The position numbers and the translations under genes are program-made. A stretch of DNA of 64,000 bases from an uncultured Acidobacteriota bacterium (GTDB lineage: Bacteria > Acidobacteriota > Terriglobia > Bryobacterales > Bryobacteraceae): positions 186,001 through 250,000 of the forward strand of contig CADEFM010000006.1 in assembly GCA_902826605.1 (NCBI GenBank). Direction: 5' to 3'. The notes beneath the pieces were generated by a model that saw only the letters and a list, made by a program, of their open reading frames with translations, ran no database searches and was not told where the DNA came from. Numbering within the stretch: the stretch's first letter is position 1; every line of letters begins with the position of its first letter. Positions 51,293-61,858 of the stretch are shown piece after piece.

Positions 51293-53062
51293 ATGCGCAG
51301 AAACGCTCTGATTCACCCGGGCAACCTGCTATTCCTGATCTTGCCCGTATTCAGCGTGTTTAGGCTGGCCGATATCGACCATGGACTTCTGCAAACGCGT
51401 CTTCTCGTCCTCCTAGCCGGAGCGTCGGTGATCTCCGCATGGTTCGTGAGTTGGTCAGCCGCACCTCCGAGATGGACTGCACCACTCCGGCGCTGGAGCC
51501 GCCAGCCGGGCTTGGCATGCCTGTTGCCTGGCGTGTTGTCCATCGTGCTGCGCCTCTCTTTGATCCCGTGGGTTCCCATTCCGCATCCCTCGGTTCCGGA
51601 CGAATTTGGTCACTTGTTCTTGGCCAAGACATTCTGGTTGGGGCGTTTGGCGAATCCCCCACATGAATTGTGGCAGCATTTTGAGACGCTGCATATCATT
51701 CCTCAGCCAACGTTCAGTTCCATGTACCTGGCGGGCCAGGCTTGGTTTCTGGTGCTAGGGAAAGCTCTCACAGGCGACGAATTCGGCGGAGTTCTGCTTT
51801 CGACGGCGCTGATGTGCAGCGCGATCACTTGGTTTCTGCGCGCCTATGTCCCTCCGGGATGGGCGCTCTTCGGTGGCTTGTTTGCCGTCCTCCGTTTTGG
51901 TGCGGCCAGCTATTGGAACAACAGCTACTGGGGCGGAAGCGTCGCTGCGCTCGGCGGCGCTCTCGCTCTCGGAGCGTTCCCTAGGTTGATTCGATCATGG
52001 CGTCCTGTTCCGGCCATGGCGTTGACCGTCGGTTTGCTCCTGGTGCTGAACACAAGGCCTTGGGAGGGGTTGGCGCTGGGCTTGGTCCTCTTGGTCGCGC
52101 TCGCCGTGGAATTGATGCGCCAGCGCAATCGCATCCTCTGGCGTACCGTCGGCCTCAGCGCCGCGATTTCGGGGACCGTGGTTGCGCTCCTCGGCTCGGC
52201 AATGGCACTTCATTTCAAAGCGGTAACCGGAAGTCCATTCACGCTCCCTTACCAAGTGAACCAACGAATCTATGGATGGCCCATGACCCTGCCATGGTTT
52301 CCGGTGCGGCCCATCGAATACCGTCATCGGGAGTTAGCACAGTATAAGGATTGGGAGGTCCAGGAACATCTGAACGTCACCGATCTGGCGCACGTACCCG
52401 CGGGACTCGCCGTCAAGTTCAGCTTTCTGTGGCGTTTCTACTTCGGAGTTGCTGGCTCGGCCGCGCTCTTGTTTGCTGACCGTATTTGGCGGAACCGGCG
52501 TTCTCGCGTTGTTTGGCTATCCACCGGAGCCGTGTTGTTCGCGCTGGCGCTGGAGCAAACCGGTTATCCCCATTACGCCGCGCCGGCTGCACCCGCGTTT
52601 GTGCTTTTTTTTGTCGCCGCGCTGCGCAGGCTGATGCATTGCCGCATTCACCGGCTGGCTTTTGGATCTCCGCTTGGTGGCGGCATCGTGCTATTGATGG
52701 TCATCGTCATCGCCGTGCAAGCCGCAAAGCTGGAACCTGGAGGATCGCCCAGCGAGCGCAACTTCATTAGCTGGTGTTGTGTAGCGGAAAATCCGTATGA
52801 TCGGCAACTTTTTATTCAAAGATTGAAGACCGAACCGGGTGATCACTTGGTGCTGGTGCGCTATGAGCAGGAAAAATACGACACCGTCGAATGGGTGTAC
52901 AACGAACCCGATATAGATCACGCCAGAATAGTGTTCGCGCGGGACATGGGCGCGTCGAAGAACGAAGAACTCTTGCACTACTACCCGAATCGCCGGGTCT
53001 GGAATGTGTTGCTCGGCGGCGGGCGGATGACTGTGGCCGGGGGGCTTTCAACTGGCCGGTAG
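51293..53062 (+). CDS. Polytopic membrane glycosyltransferase-like protein
   Basis: From the ATG at 51293 this is a 589-aa protein with about ten membrane helices in the first 470 residues. The loop after the early helices has PHPSVPDEFGHLFLAKTFWL, an acidic DE like the catalytic aspartate region of GT-C (PMT/ArnT-like) enzymes. The C-terminus (about 490-589) is a soluble domain. It probably transfers a sugar from a lipid carrier to an envelope acceptor. The frame is open from 51149, inside the epimerase gene, but helices start only after 51293. Its 3' end overlaps the histidine kinase gene by 15 bp. Confidence 0.78.
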   Translation: MRRNALIHPGNLLFLILPVFSVFRLADIDHGLLQTRLLVLLAGASVISAWFVSWSAAPPRWTAPLRRWSRQPGLACLLPGVLSIVLRLSLIPWVPIPHPSVPDEFGHLFLAKTFWLGRLANPPHELWQHFETLHIIPQPTFSSMYLAGQAWFLVLGKALTGDEFGGVLLSTALMCSAITWFLRAYVPPGWALFGGLFAVLRFGAASYWNNSYWGGSVAALGGALALGAFPRLIRSWRPVPAMALTVGLLLVLNTRPWEGLALGLVLLVALAVELMRQRNRILWRTVGLSAAISGTVVALLGSAMALHFKAVTGSPFTLPYQVNQRIYGWPMTLPWFPVRPIEYRHRELAQYKDWEVQEHLNVTDLAHVPAGLAVKFSFLWRFYFGVAGSAALLFADRIWRNRRSRVVWLSTGAVLFALALEQTGYPHYAAPAAPAFVLFFVAALRRLMHCRIHRLAFGSPLGGGIVLLMVIVIAVQAAKLEPGGSPSERNFISWCCVAENPYDRQLFIQRLKTEPGDHLVLVRYEQEKYDTVEWVYNEPDIDHARIVFARDMGASKNEELLHYYPNRRVWNVLLGGGRMTVAGGLSTGR

Positions 53063-54247
53063 ACATACCTCCAGGCATGCCCCGCCCTCCCGCCGGTTGC
53101 TGGCGGAGATCGTACCGCCGTGCTGGGTGATAATGCCTTCCGAGACCGTCAATCCTAGCCCTGTGCCGCGCGCGTCTAATCGCGTGGTCACGAATGCGTC
53201 GAAAATATCCGGTAGCACGTCGGCCGGAATCCCGGAACCGTTGTCTTCGACGGTAATGACGATCGAAGGCCGTCCGTTGCGAACCTCGCGCTTGCTGCGC
53301 GCTTCAATGCGGCCGCTGGATCCAACCGCGTTCAGCGCGTTGCGCAGCAGGTTGACGAATACTTGCAGCAGGCGGTCGGAGTTCCCCATGATTTTATGTT
53401 CACCATCCGCATGATTGGTAAACTCAACACCTGACGCTCTTTCATCGATCGCGACCAGCGCCCATGCCTCTTCCAGCAGGGGCCGCACCGGAGTGGGTTC
53501 CATGTTCTGCTTCCGGACGCGTGAGAAATCCACCAGGCTCTCGCTGATCCGGCGCAAACGTTGCGCAACCCTTTGCATTCTCTCCAGCCGTTCGAGCGTG
53601 GGGCGATCCTTTGTGGTTTCAATAAGTTTCTCGATTGACCCGTTCAACACCGCCAGCGGTGTGTTGAGTTCGTGCGCCACGCTGGCCGAAAGGAGTCCCA
53701 GGCTCACCAACCGGTCCTGCTCCTCCAGTCGTCCCAGCGCAGTGGCTAGTTCGTCCTCGTGTTTCCGCAGCGCCGCGACCGTGTCGTTGCGGGAGCGCAT
53801 GATCTGGCCAATTTCGTCGTCCAGAATTTCCACGGCCGGAATGATCTCGCCCTCCCGGTCGCCCGCTTGCGTCGCCGCGTCCGCGCTTAACATCCGTCGG
53901 ATGGGTCGGTACACATACAGCGGCATGATGGTGCTTTCCAGCAACAGCACCGCGAGCACGTAAATTGCGCCCAAACCGAAAAAGAGAGTGAGCCGCGCGC
54001 GCGATACCGTTTCCTCATAAGAAGGTTGTGCGGGTGTTGACGCCCCGCCGCCCGCTGGCACCTGTTCCAGAATCGCGATTTCCCGCGCCCGTGCATCCGA
54101 GACCAAACGGTCGAACAAGGGAATGAGTGAAAAATACACTACGCAGGTCAGGATTATAAAAAAGAGGTTGTGCAGCACCATCAATTTCGGGCGGACCTTC
54201 AGATCCCCGAACATTCTTCCGAGACCCTGTTTTTTCCTGCTAGACAA
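53048..54247 (-). CDS. Membrane-bound sensor histidine kinase
   Basis: This 399-aa protein has two membrane helices (about residues 23-45 and 86-108) flanking a short periplasmic loop, a HAMP-like linker (IYRPIRR-type, RPIRRMLSADAATQ) and a coiled coil. HisKA follows with ASVAHELNTPLAVLNGSI (phosphorylated His, about 192), then the ATPase with N box NLLRNALNAVG, G1 VEDNGSGIP and G2 GTGLGLTVSEGI. No response regulator gene is adjacent. It is divergent from the act operon (140 bp). Confidence 0.92.
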   Translation of the reverse strand: MSSRKKQGLGRMFGDLKVRPKLMVLHNLFFIILTCVVYFSLIPLFDRLVSDARAREIAILEQVPAGGGASTPAQPSYEETVSRARLTLFFGLGAIYVLAVLLLESTIMPLYVYRPIRRMLSADAATQAGDREGEIIPAVEILDDEIGQIMRSRNDTVAALRKHEDELATALGRLEEQDRLVSLGLLSASVAHELNTPLAVLNGSIEKLIETTKDRPTLERLERMQRVAQRLRRISESLVDFSRVRKQNMEPTPVRPLLEEAWALVAIDERASGVEFTNHADGEHKIMGNSDRLLQVFVNLLRNALNAVGSSGRIEARSKREVRNGRPSIVITVEDNGSGIPADVLPDIFDAFVTTRLDARGTGLGLTVSEGIITQHGGTISASNRREGGACLEVCLPAS

Positions 54248-54387
54248 GAATTTTTACTCCTGTTGCGCAAGGGATGCGATTGTGATAGAAAAGAAAGTGG
54301 CCCGCCAGACTATTTGCCGTCCCCAGTACTAAAGCGTTTGAGGGCCAGGGATCAACACAACGATCGACACAAGGATCAGCGAGCGAA
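54248..54387. promoter_or_regulatory. Probable promoter region of the act operon and the histidine kinase gene
   Basis: This 140-bp divergent region is the only sizeable gap before the long respiratory operon. TTGCGC (54263) and TAGAAA (54286) with 17 bases between could be a weak sigma-70-type promoter. AAGGATCAGCGAGCG lies before the actA ATG, with AAGGA 12 bases upstream. No clear operator repeat is seen. Confidence 0.3.
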
Positions 54388-55035
54388 ATGGCTGTTATCT
54401 TTCCAAAGGCATCTGACATAGTTCTCAAGGTGATCGGTGCCGTAGTTGTCGTTGGCGCGCTGTTGGGTGCCGCCGCATACACCTACTACACCTATCCAAC
54501 GGTGATGGACACAGGATACCAACCGGTGCAACCCGTGCCGTACAGCCACAAGCTGCACGCGGGCCAGTTGGGCCTGGATTGTTACTACTGCCACTCCACC
54601 GTCTATAAAGCCGCTTTCGCCGCGGTGCCCGCCACTTCCACCTGTATGAATTGTCATACGGAAGTAAAAAAGGACAGCCCGCGTCTCGAATTGGTCCGTC
54701 AGAGTTACGCGATGAACAAGCCGATCCCGTGGGTGCAAATTCATCGTATGCCGGACTACGTTTATTTTAACCACCAGGCGCATGTGACGGCGGGAGTGAG
54801 CTGCGTGAGTTGCCACGGGCGCATCGATCAAATGATCGAAGTGAAGCAGGAAAAACCGCTCAACATGGCGATGTGTCTGGAATGCCACCGTAACCCCGCG
54901 CCTAACGTGCGGCCGGCGGAATTGGTCACCAAGCTTGATTGGGTTCCGGACGGGGATCCGGCCGCAATCGGCGCCGCCATTGTGGCCCAGAAACATATTG
55001 ATCCCCCCACAAACTGTTCGGGGTGCCATCGATGA
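54388..55035 (+). CDS. actA: Alternative complex III subunit ActA, pentaheme cytochrome c
   Basis: This 215-aa protein is anchored by one N-terminal helix (VLKVIGAVVVVGALLGAAAY). It has five CxxCH heme sites: CYYCH, CMNCH, CVSCH, CLECH and CSGCH, the number expected for ActA. Further histidines (YSHK, FNHQAH) serve as axial ligands. In alternative complex III it passes electrons from the Fe-S subunit toward the monoheme subunit. It is first in the operon, and its stop overlaps the actB start (ATGA). Confidence 0.95.
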   Translation: MAVIFPKASDIVLKVIGAVVVVGALLGAAAYTYYTYPTVMDTGYQPVQPVPYSHKLHAGQLGLDCYYCHSTVYKAAFAAVPATSTCMNCHTEVKKDSPRLELVRQSYAMNKPIPWVQIHRMPDYVYFNHQAHVTAGVSCVSCHGRIDQMIEVKQEKPLNMAMCLECHRNPAPNVRPAELVTKLDWVPDGDPAAIGAAIVAQKHIDPPTNCSGCHR

Positions 55036-58000
55036 GTTTGATTAACATTACGCAAACGGGCAGCGGCCCCAAATACTGGCGCAGCGTCAACCAGCTTGCC
55101 GATACACCGGAGTTCCGCGAGTTTGTGTATCGTGAATTCCCGGTGCATGCGAGCGAAATGCTGGAAGGCAATTCCCGCCGCACGGTGCTCAAGCTCATGG
55201 CGGCGTCGCTGGGCTTGGCGGGCCTGACGGCTTGCCGGCGTCCCGTGGAGCACATTCTTCCGAATTCGCAAGGTATGGACGCAGCCGAGTATGCCCCCGG
55301 CGAATCATTGTTCTACACCACGGTTCATTCGCTAGCCGGGCATGTCACCGGATTGCTGGTCGAAACCCACGACGGACGGCCTACGAAAATCGAGGGCAAC
55401 CCGGACCACCCGCACAGTCTCGGGGCGGCTACTGCCATTGAACAAGGCGCAATTTTGAGTCTGTACGACCCGGACCGCTCAATGCAGGTTCTGCAAGCCG
55501 GCAATGAAGCAAAGTGGGAAGATTTCGGAGCAGCGGCCTCGAAGCTCCCGTTGGGAGATGGGGCGGGGCTGCGGTTCCTGAGTGAGACGCTGACATCGCC
55601 GTCGCTCAGCGCGCTGCGCGCGGAGGCGCTCCGAAAGTATCCGAAAGCGAAGTGGGTGGAGTACGAGCCCGTTTCGCGCGAGTTTGAGCTGGCCGGTTCG
55701 GTGCTGGCATTCGGCCAGCCCATGTATGCGCATCCGAAGTTCGATCAAGCCAAGGTCATTGTCGCCTTAGACAACGATTTCCTGGGCCTCGATTCGGCAT
55801 CGCCTTTTATGACCACGCTGTTTAGCAAGGGCCGTCATGTCGAGAGCGAAGAAGATCTCGACAAGATGAACCGGCTGTACGCGGTGGAGAGTCAGTTTTC
55901 CATTACGGGTGCCAACGCGGAACACCGTCTGCGCATGCAGGTGAGCGAGGTGAAGCAGTTTGCTTCCGATCTGGCCGCCGGCGTGGGAGCTGTAGCGGGG
56001 TTGAACGTCGTCAACAATCAGGCGAACGACAAGCGTGCTAAGTTTCTTGCGGCTCTGGTAAAAGATCTCAAACGCGCGGGTGCCCAGGCGCTGGTCACTG
56101 CTGGTCCCCGTCAGCCTGCGGTGGTGCACGCATTGGCCGCGGCGATCAATCAAGCCGTCGGCTCCACCTGCGTAGCCTACACCAAGCCGTTGATTGAGAA
56201 AACCAACAACGGCGTGGATGCCCTCAAGACGCTTGTTGGAGAGATGAACGCTGGGCAGGTCTCGACGGTGGTGATTCTGAGCGGCAATCCAGTGTACTCC
56301 GCTCCCGCCGACTTGCAGTTTAGCGCGGCTCTGGCCAAGGTTCAGAATTCGATTCACCTGGGCGCGGAAAAAGACGAAACGGCTGTGGCGGCCAAATGGC
56401 ACATTCCCGAAGCGCATTTCCTTGAAGCGTGGGGTGACGCGGCCACCTCCGAAGGGTTGGCTGCGATTCAGCAGCCGATGATTGAGCCGCTGTTTGGCGG
56501 CAAGTCCGCTCTGGAAATTGTGGCGCTGGTGATCGGCAACAAAGAAACCAAAGGCCACGACATCGTCAAGAAGTATTGGACAGACCAGTTCACCGGCAAT
56601 AAGGAACAAGTGTGGCGCAAGGCGCTGCATGATGGCGTGGTGTCTTCCTCGAAGACAGTTTCACCCGACAAAGTCACTCCGGACACCAAAAAGATCGCGG
56701 CTGCGCTGGCTGCCGAGCCTAGGGCTGCCGCTAGCGCGATGGAAGTGAGTTTCTATCCGAGCGCCTCCAGCTGGGATGGCCGTTATGCCAACAATGGCTG
56801 GCTACAGGAAACCCCCGATCCCATGACCAAGCTGGTGTGGGGCAATGCGGCGATGATGAGCCCCGGCACGCTGCGCGCGCAGAATTTGGCCGACGGCGAC
56901 ATCATTTCCATCTCGCGTGGCGCTTACAAAATGGAAGCTGCGGTGATGGTGCAGCCGGGACATGCGGATAACGCGATTTCAATCACGCTGGGTTATGGAC
57001 GGCAGCGCGTAGGACGCGTCGGGAAGGACGTCGGATTTAACGCAAATCTAATCCGCACGACCGATGCGTACTGGTCGGGGCAAGGTTTCGCCATCACCGC
57101 GACCGGCAAACAGCACCGTCATGCGTCCACCCAAGAGCATGGCTTGATCGGCTACGAAGGCTCCACCGCCGATACGCAGAATTCGCGGCCCGTCGTCCGG
57201 GAAGCGACGGTCGAAGAATATAAGAAGGAGCCGAAGATCATCGAAGAGATGGCCGAGGTTCCCCCGCTCGAATCCATCTATCCGAGTGTGAAGTACGACA
57301 AGGGTTACCAGTGGGGCATGGCGATCGACTTGACGTCCTGCACGGGTTGTAACGCCTGCATCGTGGCATGCACATCGGAAAATAACATTCCGGTGGTTGG
57401 CAAAGATCAGGTGATGCGCGGTCGTGAAATGCACTGGCTGCGTTTGGACCGTTATTACAGCGGCGATGAAAACGAGCCCACGGTTGTCGAGCAGCCTTTG
57501 CCCTGCATGCAGTGTGAAAATGCTCCCTGCGAAAACGTTTGCCCCGTGCAGGCTACCACGCACAGCCCGGAAGGTTTGAACGACATGGCCTACAATCGAT
57601 GCGTGGGCACGCGGTACTGTTCTAATAACTGTCCTTACAAGGTTCGCCACTTTAACTTCCTCAATTTCCACAAGCGCGGCAGCGAAGCCGTCGATTTAAC
57701 GGTCGGCATACGCATGGCGGAAGAGGAAATCACTTCGCTGGTTTACAACCCCGATGTCAGCGTCCGCATGCGCGGCGTGATGGAAAAGTGCACCTACTGC
57801 GTGCAGCGCATCGAAAAGGTCAGGATCAACGCCAAGGTGGACGGCCGCCGCGATATCAAAGACGGCGAGATCAAGACGGCCTGCCAGCAAACCTGCCCGG
57901 CTAACGCCATTGAGTTCGGCAATATCAACGACCCCAACAGCAAGGTGTCGAAAATGAAAAAGCAGGAACGCAACTACGCGATGCTGGCCGAATTGGACGT

Positions 58001-58061
58001 GAAGCCCCGCACTACCTATCTCGCGAAATTGCGCAATCCCAATCCGGAGCTACAGGCATGA
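55032..58061 (+). CDS. actB: Alternative complex III subunit ActB, fused molybdopterin-like/Fe-S protein
   Basis: From the ATG at 55032 this is a 1009-aa protein. A Tat-like segment [20 protein letters not shown] (about residues 48-67) ends in a lipobox cysteine. The large N-terminal part resembles molybdopterin oxidoreductases but is known to lack the cofactor in this complex. The C-terminal ferredoxin-type part (about 750-960) carries cysteines for four clusters: [39 protein letters not shown], and CTYC with CQQTCP. It relays electrons from quinol oxidation. The start and stop overlap the neighbours by 4 bp. Confidence 0.95.
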   Translation: MSLINITQTGSGPKYWRSVNQLADTPEFREFVYREFPVHASEMLEGNSRRTVLKLMAASLGLAGLTACRRPVEHILPNSQGMDAAEYAPGESLFYTTVHSLAGHVTGLLVETHDGRPTKIEGNPDHPHSLGAATAIEQGAILSLYDPDRSMQVLQAGNEAKWEDFGAAASKLPLGDGAGLRFLSETLTSPSLSALRAEALRKYPKAKWVEYEPVSREFELAGSVLAFGQPMYAHPKFDQAKVIVALDNDFLGLDSASPFMTTLFSKGRHVESEEDLDKMNRLYAVESQFSITGANAEHRLRMQVSEVKQFASDLAAGVGAVAGLNVVNNQANDKRAKFLAALVKDLKRAGAQALVTAGPRQPAVVHALAAAINQAVGSTCVAYTKPLIEKTNNGVDALKTLVGEMNAGQVSTVVILSGNPVYSAPADLQFSAALAKVQNSIHLGAEKDETAVAAKWHIPEAHFLEAWGDAATSEGLAAIQQPMIEPLFGGKSALEIVALVIGNKETKGHDIVKKYWTDQFTGNKEQVWRKALHDGVVSSSKTVSPDKVTPDTKKIAAALAAEPRAAASAMEVSFYPSASSWDGRYANNGWLQETPDPMTKLVWGNAAMMSPGTLRAQNLADGDIISISRGAYKMEAAVMVQPGHADNAISITLGYGRQRVGRVGKDVGFNANLIRTTDAYWSGQGFAITATGKQHRHASTQEHGLIGYEGSTADTQNSRPVVREATVEEYKKEPKIIEEMAEVPPLESIYPSVKYDKGYQWGMAIDLTSCTGCNACIVACTSENNIPVVGKDQVMRGREMHWLRLDRYYSGDENEPTVVEQPLPCMQCENAPCENVCPVQATTHSPEGLNDMAYNRCVGTRYCSNNCPYKVRHFNFLNFHKRGSEAVDLTVGIRMAEEEITSLVYNPDVSVRMRGVMEKCTYCVQRIEKVRINAKVDGRRDIKDGEIKTACQQTCPANAIEFGNINDPNSKVSKMKKQERNYAMLAELDVKPRTTYLAKLRNPNPELQA

Positions 58062-59467
58062 GTGAAGCAGTCCGACAACATCCGGCGTTGATGGAAGTGA
58101 ATCCGCCGCTCATTCGGGCGAAGGATTACCACGACCTCACCGAGCAGATCAGCGAAATCACTGAGGGTGATGTTTTCAAGACTCCCCTGAAGTACTGGAT
58201 TACGCTCGCCATCACTGGCAGCATCACCGTGCTGCTGGGCGGGATGCTGACGTTTCTGGTATGGAACGGCATCGGAGTGTGGGGCAATAACCGGCCGGTG
58301 GGCTGGGCGTGGGACATTACGAACTTCGTGTTCTGGATCGGTATCGGCCACGCTGGAACCCTGATTTCGGCGATTTTGTTTCTGTTCCGCCAAAAATGGA
58401 GAACCTCCATCAACCGCTCCGCCGAAGCCATGACGCTTTTCGCCGTTATGTGTGCCGGCATCTTTCCTTTGTTTCACACCGGACGCCCGTGGCGCGCGTA
58501 TTGGCTGTTTCCGATTCCAAACACTGACCTGAATATCTGGCAGAATTTCCGTAGCCCTCTGATCTGGGACGTATTCGCTGTTTCCACGTACTTTACGGTT
58601 TCCTTGCTATTTTGGTTCACCGGACTGGTTCCGGATCTGGCGACTTTGCGCGACCGGGCGGTAACCAGAACCAAGCAGGTGGTCTTTGGACTCCTGAGTC
58701 TTGGCTGGCGCGGGTCGGCGCGGCACTGGCGCAATTATGAAATGTCGTATCTGATCCTGGCTGCCATCTCAACGCCGCTGGTGCTCAGCGTACACAGCAT
58801 CGTTAGCTTCGACTTCGCAACGTCGGTAATTCCCGGCTGGCACACCACGATCTTCCCTCCGTACTTCGTCGCGGGCGCGATTTTTTCTGGATTCGCTTGC
58901 GTGATGACGCTGCTCATCATCGCCAGGTGGGCGCTGAATCTGAACAATATCATCACCATGAAGCACCTGGAAAACATGAACAAAATCATCCTGGTGACCG
59001 GATCGGTTGTTGGTTACGCGTATGCAACGGAGTTCTTCATCGCCTGGTATAGCGGCAATACGTACGAACGCTACGCGTTTTTGAATCGCGCGCTGGGCCC
59101 GTACTGGTGGGCCTACTGGACCATGGTCACCTGCAACGTGATCTCACCGCAGTTCTTCTGGTTTAAGAAATTGCGGACCAGTATTCCGGTGATGTTCGTT
59201 CTGAGTATCACTACCAATATCGGTATGTGGTTTGAGCGCTTCGTGATTATCGTCACCAGCTTGCATCGCGACTTCCTGCCGAGTTCGTGGGGTTACTTCA
59301 AGCCCACCTGGGTGGACATCTGCACCTTCATCGGAACCATCGGCCTGTTCCTAACGCTCTTCTTGCTGTTCGCGCGCTTCCTGCCGATGATCGCGATCTC
59401 CGAAGTGAAGGGCGTACTCTCCTACGAAAAGGGTGCGTTCAAGGATCAGGAGGTGGTTGCGAAATGA
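58058..59467 (+). CDS. actC: Alternative complex III subunit ActC, NrfD-like quinol-binding membrane protein
   Basis: This 469-aa polytopic membrane protein of the NrfD/PsrC type has about ten helices. Typical stretches are [40 protein letters not shown] and [20 protein letters not shown], which hold residues implicated in quinol binding and proton passage. It starts at the ATG overlapping the actB stop and ends overlapping actD by 4 bp. Confidence 0.95.
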   Translation: MSEAVRQHPALMEVNPPLIRAKDYHDLTEQISEITEGDVFKTPLKYWITLAITGSITVLLGGMLTFLVWNGIGVWGNNRPVGWAWDITNFVFWIGIGHAGTLISAILFLFRQKWRTSINRSAEAMTLFAVMCAGIFPLFHTGRPWRAYWLFPIPNTDLNIWQNFRSPLIWDVFAVSTYFTVSLLFWFTGLVPDLATLRDRAVTRTKQVVFGLLSLGWRGSARHWRNYEMSYLILAAISTPLVLSVHSIVSFDFATSVIPGWHTTIFPPYFVAGAIFSGFACVMTLLIIARWALNLNNIITMKHLENMNKIILVTGSVVGYAYATEFFIAWYSGNTYERYAFLNRALGPYWWAYWTMVTCNVISPQFFWFKKLRTSIPVMFVLSITTNIGMWFERFVIIVTSLHRDFLPSSWGYFKPTWVDICTFIGTIGLFLTLFLLFARFLPMIAISEVKGVLSYEKGAFKDQEVVAK

Positions 59468-60030
59468 CTCCTGCGCAGATGGACAAATTGGGGATTGGCG
59501 ACGACAAGGTCTACGGCGTGATCGGAGAATTTTCCGATCCGCATGATCTGGTCGCGGCCGGGCGCAAGATCCGAGGCATGGGCTACACCAAGCTGGACGC
59601 CATGACGCCTTTCCCGGTGCACGGGATTGACGACGCCATCGGCGTGCCAGCGTCGAAACTCGGGTGGATCGTGGTGTGTTTCACGATTCTTGGAATTCTC
59701 ACCGCGCAAGGCTTGATCTACTGGGTGGGCGCAGTCAACTACCCGTTGGTCATAGGCGGCAAGCCGTTGTATGACGTCTCTTATTCGATTCCAGTAACGT
59801 TTGAGCTCGCGGTTTTGTTTTCGGCCTTCGCCGCATTCCTTGGCATGTGGGCCATCAACGGTCTTCCGCGTCTCTATCATCCTTCCATGGTTTATAAGAA
59901 TTCGCACCGCGCCTCCGATGACCGTTTTTTGCTGGTGATTGAAGCGGACGATCCGATGTTTGAGCCCGCCAAGTCGGCCGACCATATGCGCACTGTGGGT
60001 GCGGCGGAAGTGGAGGTCGTCGAAGGCTAA
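59464..60030 (+). CDS. actD: Alternative complex III subunit ActD (DUF3341)
   Basis: This 188-aa protein has an N-terminal soluble part ([20 protein letters not shown]) and the family's segment [20 protein letters not shown]. Two membrane helices follow (about 65-90, 105-130) and then a C-terminal soluble part ([11 protein letters not shown]). The subunit holds the membrane part of the complex together and has no cofactor. The ATG overlaps the actC stop; actE begins directly after its stop. Confidence 0.93.
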   Translation: MTPAQMDKLGIGDDKVYGVIGEFSDPHDLVAAGRKIRGMGYTKLDAMTPFPVHGIDDAIGVPASKLGWIVVCFTILGILTAQGLIYWVGAVNYPLVIGGKPLYDVSYSIPVTFELAVLFSAFAAFLGMWAINGLPRLYHPSMVYKNSHRASDDRFLLVIEADDPMFEPAKSADHMRTVGAAEVEVVEG

Positions 60031-60636
60031 ATGCGGACCAACGCTTTTGTTATTGCTTTATCCATGACGCTGCTCGCCGGCTGCTCCAGCATTCAGCGTG
60101 ACCCGCCGCTGCAGGTGTGGGACGACATGAAGCACCAGCCCAAGTTCAAAGCGCAATCGGAATTGCTCGAAACCGACCTATTTCCATTCCGGCGCGTGAG
60201 CCATCTGCCTCCCGAAGGAGTAGTGGCGCGCGGACACCTGCGCGACGATTCGCCCTTGAATACGGGTCTTGAGAACGGGATGTACGTTGGAAAAAATCCG
60301 CTTCCAGTAACTCTCGCGTTGCTGAAGCAAGGACAAACCAAGTTCAATATCTACTGTGCTCCGTGCCACGATCAAACCGGCATGGGCAAAGGAACGGTTC
60401 CGATGCGGGTACCGGCGTGGCAGCCTTCGAATCTGACCGAGGCTCGCGTGGTGGAATTCGCGGATGGCGACCTGTTCAACGTAATTACGCATGGCCGCCG
60501 CACCATGCCACCTTACCGGTTCCAGATCGTCACCGAAGATCGGTGGGCAATCGTAGCTTATGTTCGAGTGTTGCAGCGCGCGGCGCACTCCAAACCCGAG
60601 GAAGTTCCGGCCGACCAGAGGGCGGCTCTGCAGTAA
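60031..60636 (+). CDS. actE: Alternative complex III subunit ActE, monoheme cytochrome c lipoprotein
   Basis: This 201-aa protein has a lipoprotein signal ending LLAGC (about residue 18). A cytochrome c domain with one heme site, FNIYCAPCHDQTGMGKG (about 108), has a likely axial methionine in RRTMPPYRFQI (about 155). It should receive electrons from ActA and pass them to the oxidase or to another cytochrome. It starts with no gap after the actD stop. Confidence 0.93.
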   Translation: MRTNAFVIALSMTLLAGCSSIQRDPPLQVWDDMKHQPKFKAQSELLETDLFPFRRVSHLPPEGVVARGHLRDDSPLNTGLENGMYVGKNPLPVTLALLKQGQTKFNIYCAPCHDQTGMGKGTVPMRVPAWQPSNLTEARVVEFADGDLFNVITHGRRTMPPYRFQIVTEDRWAIVAYVRVLQRAAHSKPEEVPADQRAALQ

Positions 60637-60650
60637 GGGCGAATAACCGT

Positions 60651-61853
60651 ATGAGCGACCATCACGCAATTCACGCCGAAACCTATCAGATGGAAGCCGC
60701 CCGCTGGCAGGCGGGACGCAACACGCTTGCTTTCGTGGCGCTCGCGTCGATCCTGGCTTGTCTCGCTGGATATTTTCTGGACGCGCCCCGGTTCTTCCAT
60801 TCCTATCTGGTCGCTTTCGCGTTTACAACCTTTATTGGTATCGGGGCCTTCTTTTTCGTCATGGTGCAATTTCTCACCGGTTCGGCGTGGAGCGTTACTA
60901 TGCGCCGCATCATGGAAAATATCATGATCACCATCCCGGTGGGGCTGATTTTGTTCATTCCGATCGTCCTTGGCATCAAGGAAATTTATCCCTGGACGAA
61001 TCCGGAAGTGGTCGCGGCGAGCGAGTCCTTGCGCGCTAAATCCGCGTACTTGAGCGAAAATTTCTTCATCCTGCGCGGCGTCATTTATTTCGCGCTATGG
61101 TCGCTATGGGCCGTCGCCATCTATCGCCAGTCCACGAAACAGGACACGGAGAAATCCATCCAGCAAATGCATGTGGCTTCCCGATGGAGCGCGCCCGGCT
61201 TGTTCCTGGCGGTGGTGGTCGGGTCGCTCGCCTCGTTTGACTGGCTGATGTCCCTGATGCCCACTTGGTATTCGACGATTTTCGGACTGGTCACGCTGGC
61301 CGGCGGGTCGCTGTCATTCTTTTCTATCGTCACGCTGGTTTGTCTGGGCTTCCGGCGCGCGGGGATTCTGAAGGACGCCATTACCGATGAGCACTACCAT
61401 GACTTGGGTAAATGGCTGTTCGCGCTGACCGCGTTTTACACGTATGTGGCGTTTTCGCAGTACATGCTCATTTGGTATGCCAACATTCCGGAAGAAACGG
61501 AGTGGTACCGGCACCGCATGGAAGGGGGTTGGTTTGCCATCAGCATCGCCATGCCGTTCCTGCGGTTCTTGATTCCATTTTTCGTCCTGCTGTGCCGCGC
61601 AGCCAAGCGCAGCAAGACCATCATTGCTTTGATCGCTGTGTGGAGCCTCGTGGTCGAGTACATCGATCTTTACTGGGTAGTCATGCCCACTTACTACAAG
61701 GACGGCCCGCAATTCCATTGGCTGGATCTGGCGACGCTCGCCGCGACTGTCAGCATTTGCGGCCTGGTGTTCTGGAGCCGCTTCCAGAAGCATAAGATGG
61801 TTCCAGTGGGCGATCTGCGGCTGGAACAAAGCCTGCACTTCGAGAATGCGTAG
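60651..61853 (+). CDS. actF: Alternative complex III subunit ActF, NrfD-like membrane protein
   Basis: From the ATG at 60651 this is a 400-aa polytopic protein, the second NrfD-like subunit and shorter than ActC. Typical segments are FHSYLVAFAFTTFIGIGAFF, WSAPGLFLAVVVGSLASFDW, LMSLMPTWYSTIFGL and FSQYMLIWYANIPEETEWY. An upstream open frame from 60363 reads through actE and is a shadow. It lies 14 bp after actE and 5 bp before the next gene. Confidence 0.94.
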   Translation: MSDHHAIHAETYQMEAARWQAGRNTLAFVALASILACLAGYFLDAPRFFHSYLVAFAFTTFIGIGAFFFVMVQFLTGSAWSVTMRRIMENIMITIPVGLILFIPIVLGIKEIYPWTNPEVVAASESLRAKSAYLSENFFILRGVIYFALWSLWAVAIYRQSTKQDTEKSIQQMHVASRWSAPGLFLAVVVGSLASFDWLMSLMPTWYSTIFGLVTLAGGSLSFFSIVTLVCLGFRRAGILKDAITDEHYHDLGKWLFALTAFYTYVAFSQYMLIWYANIPEETEWYRHRMEGGWFAISIAMPFLRFLIPFFVLLCRAAKRSKTIIALIAVWSLVVEYIDLYWVVMPTYYKDGPQFHWLDLATLAATVSICGLVFWSRFQKHKMVPVGDLRLEQSLHFENA

Positions 61854-61858
61854 GATAT

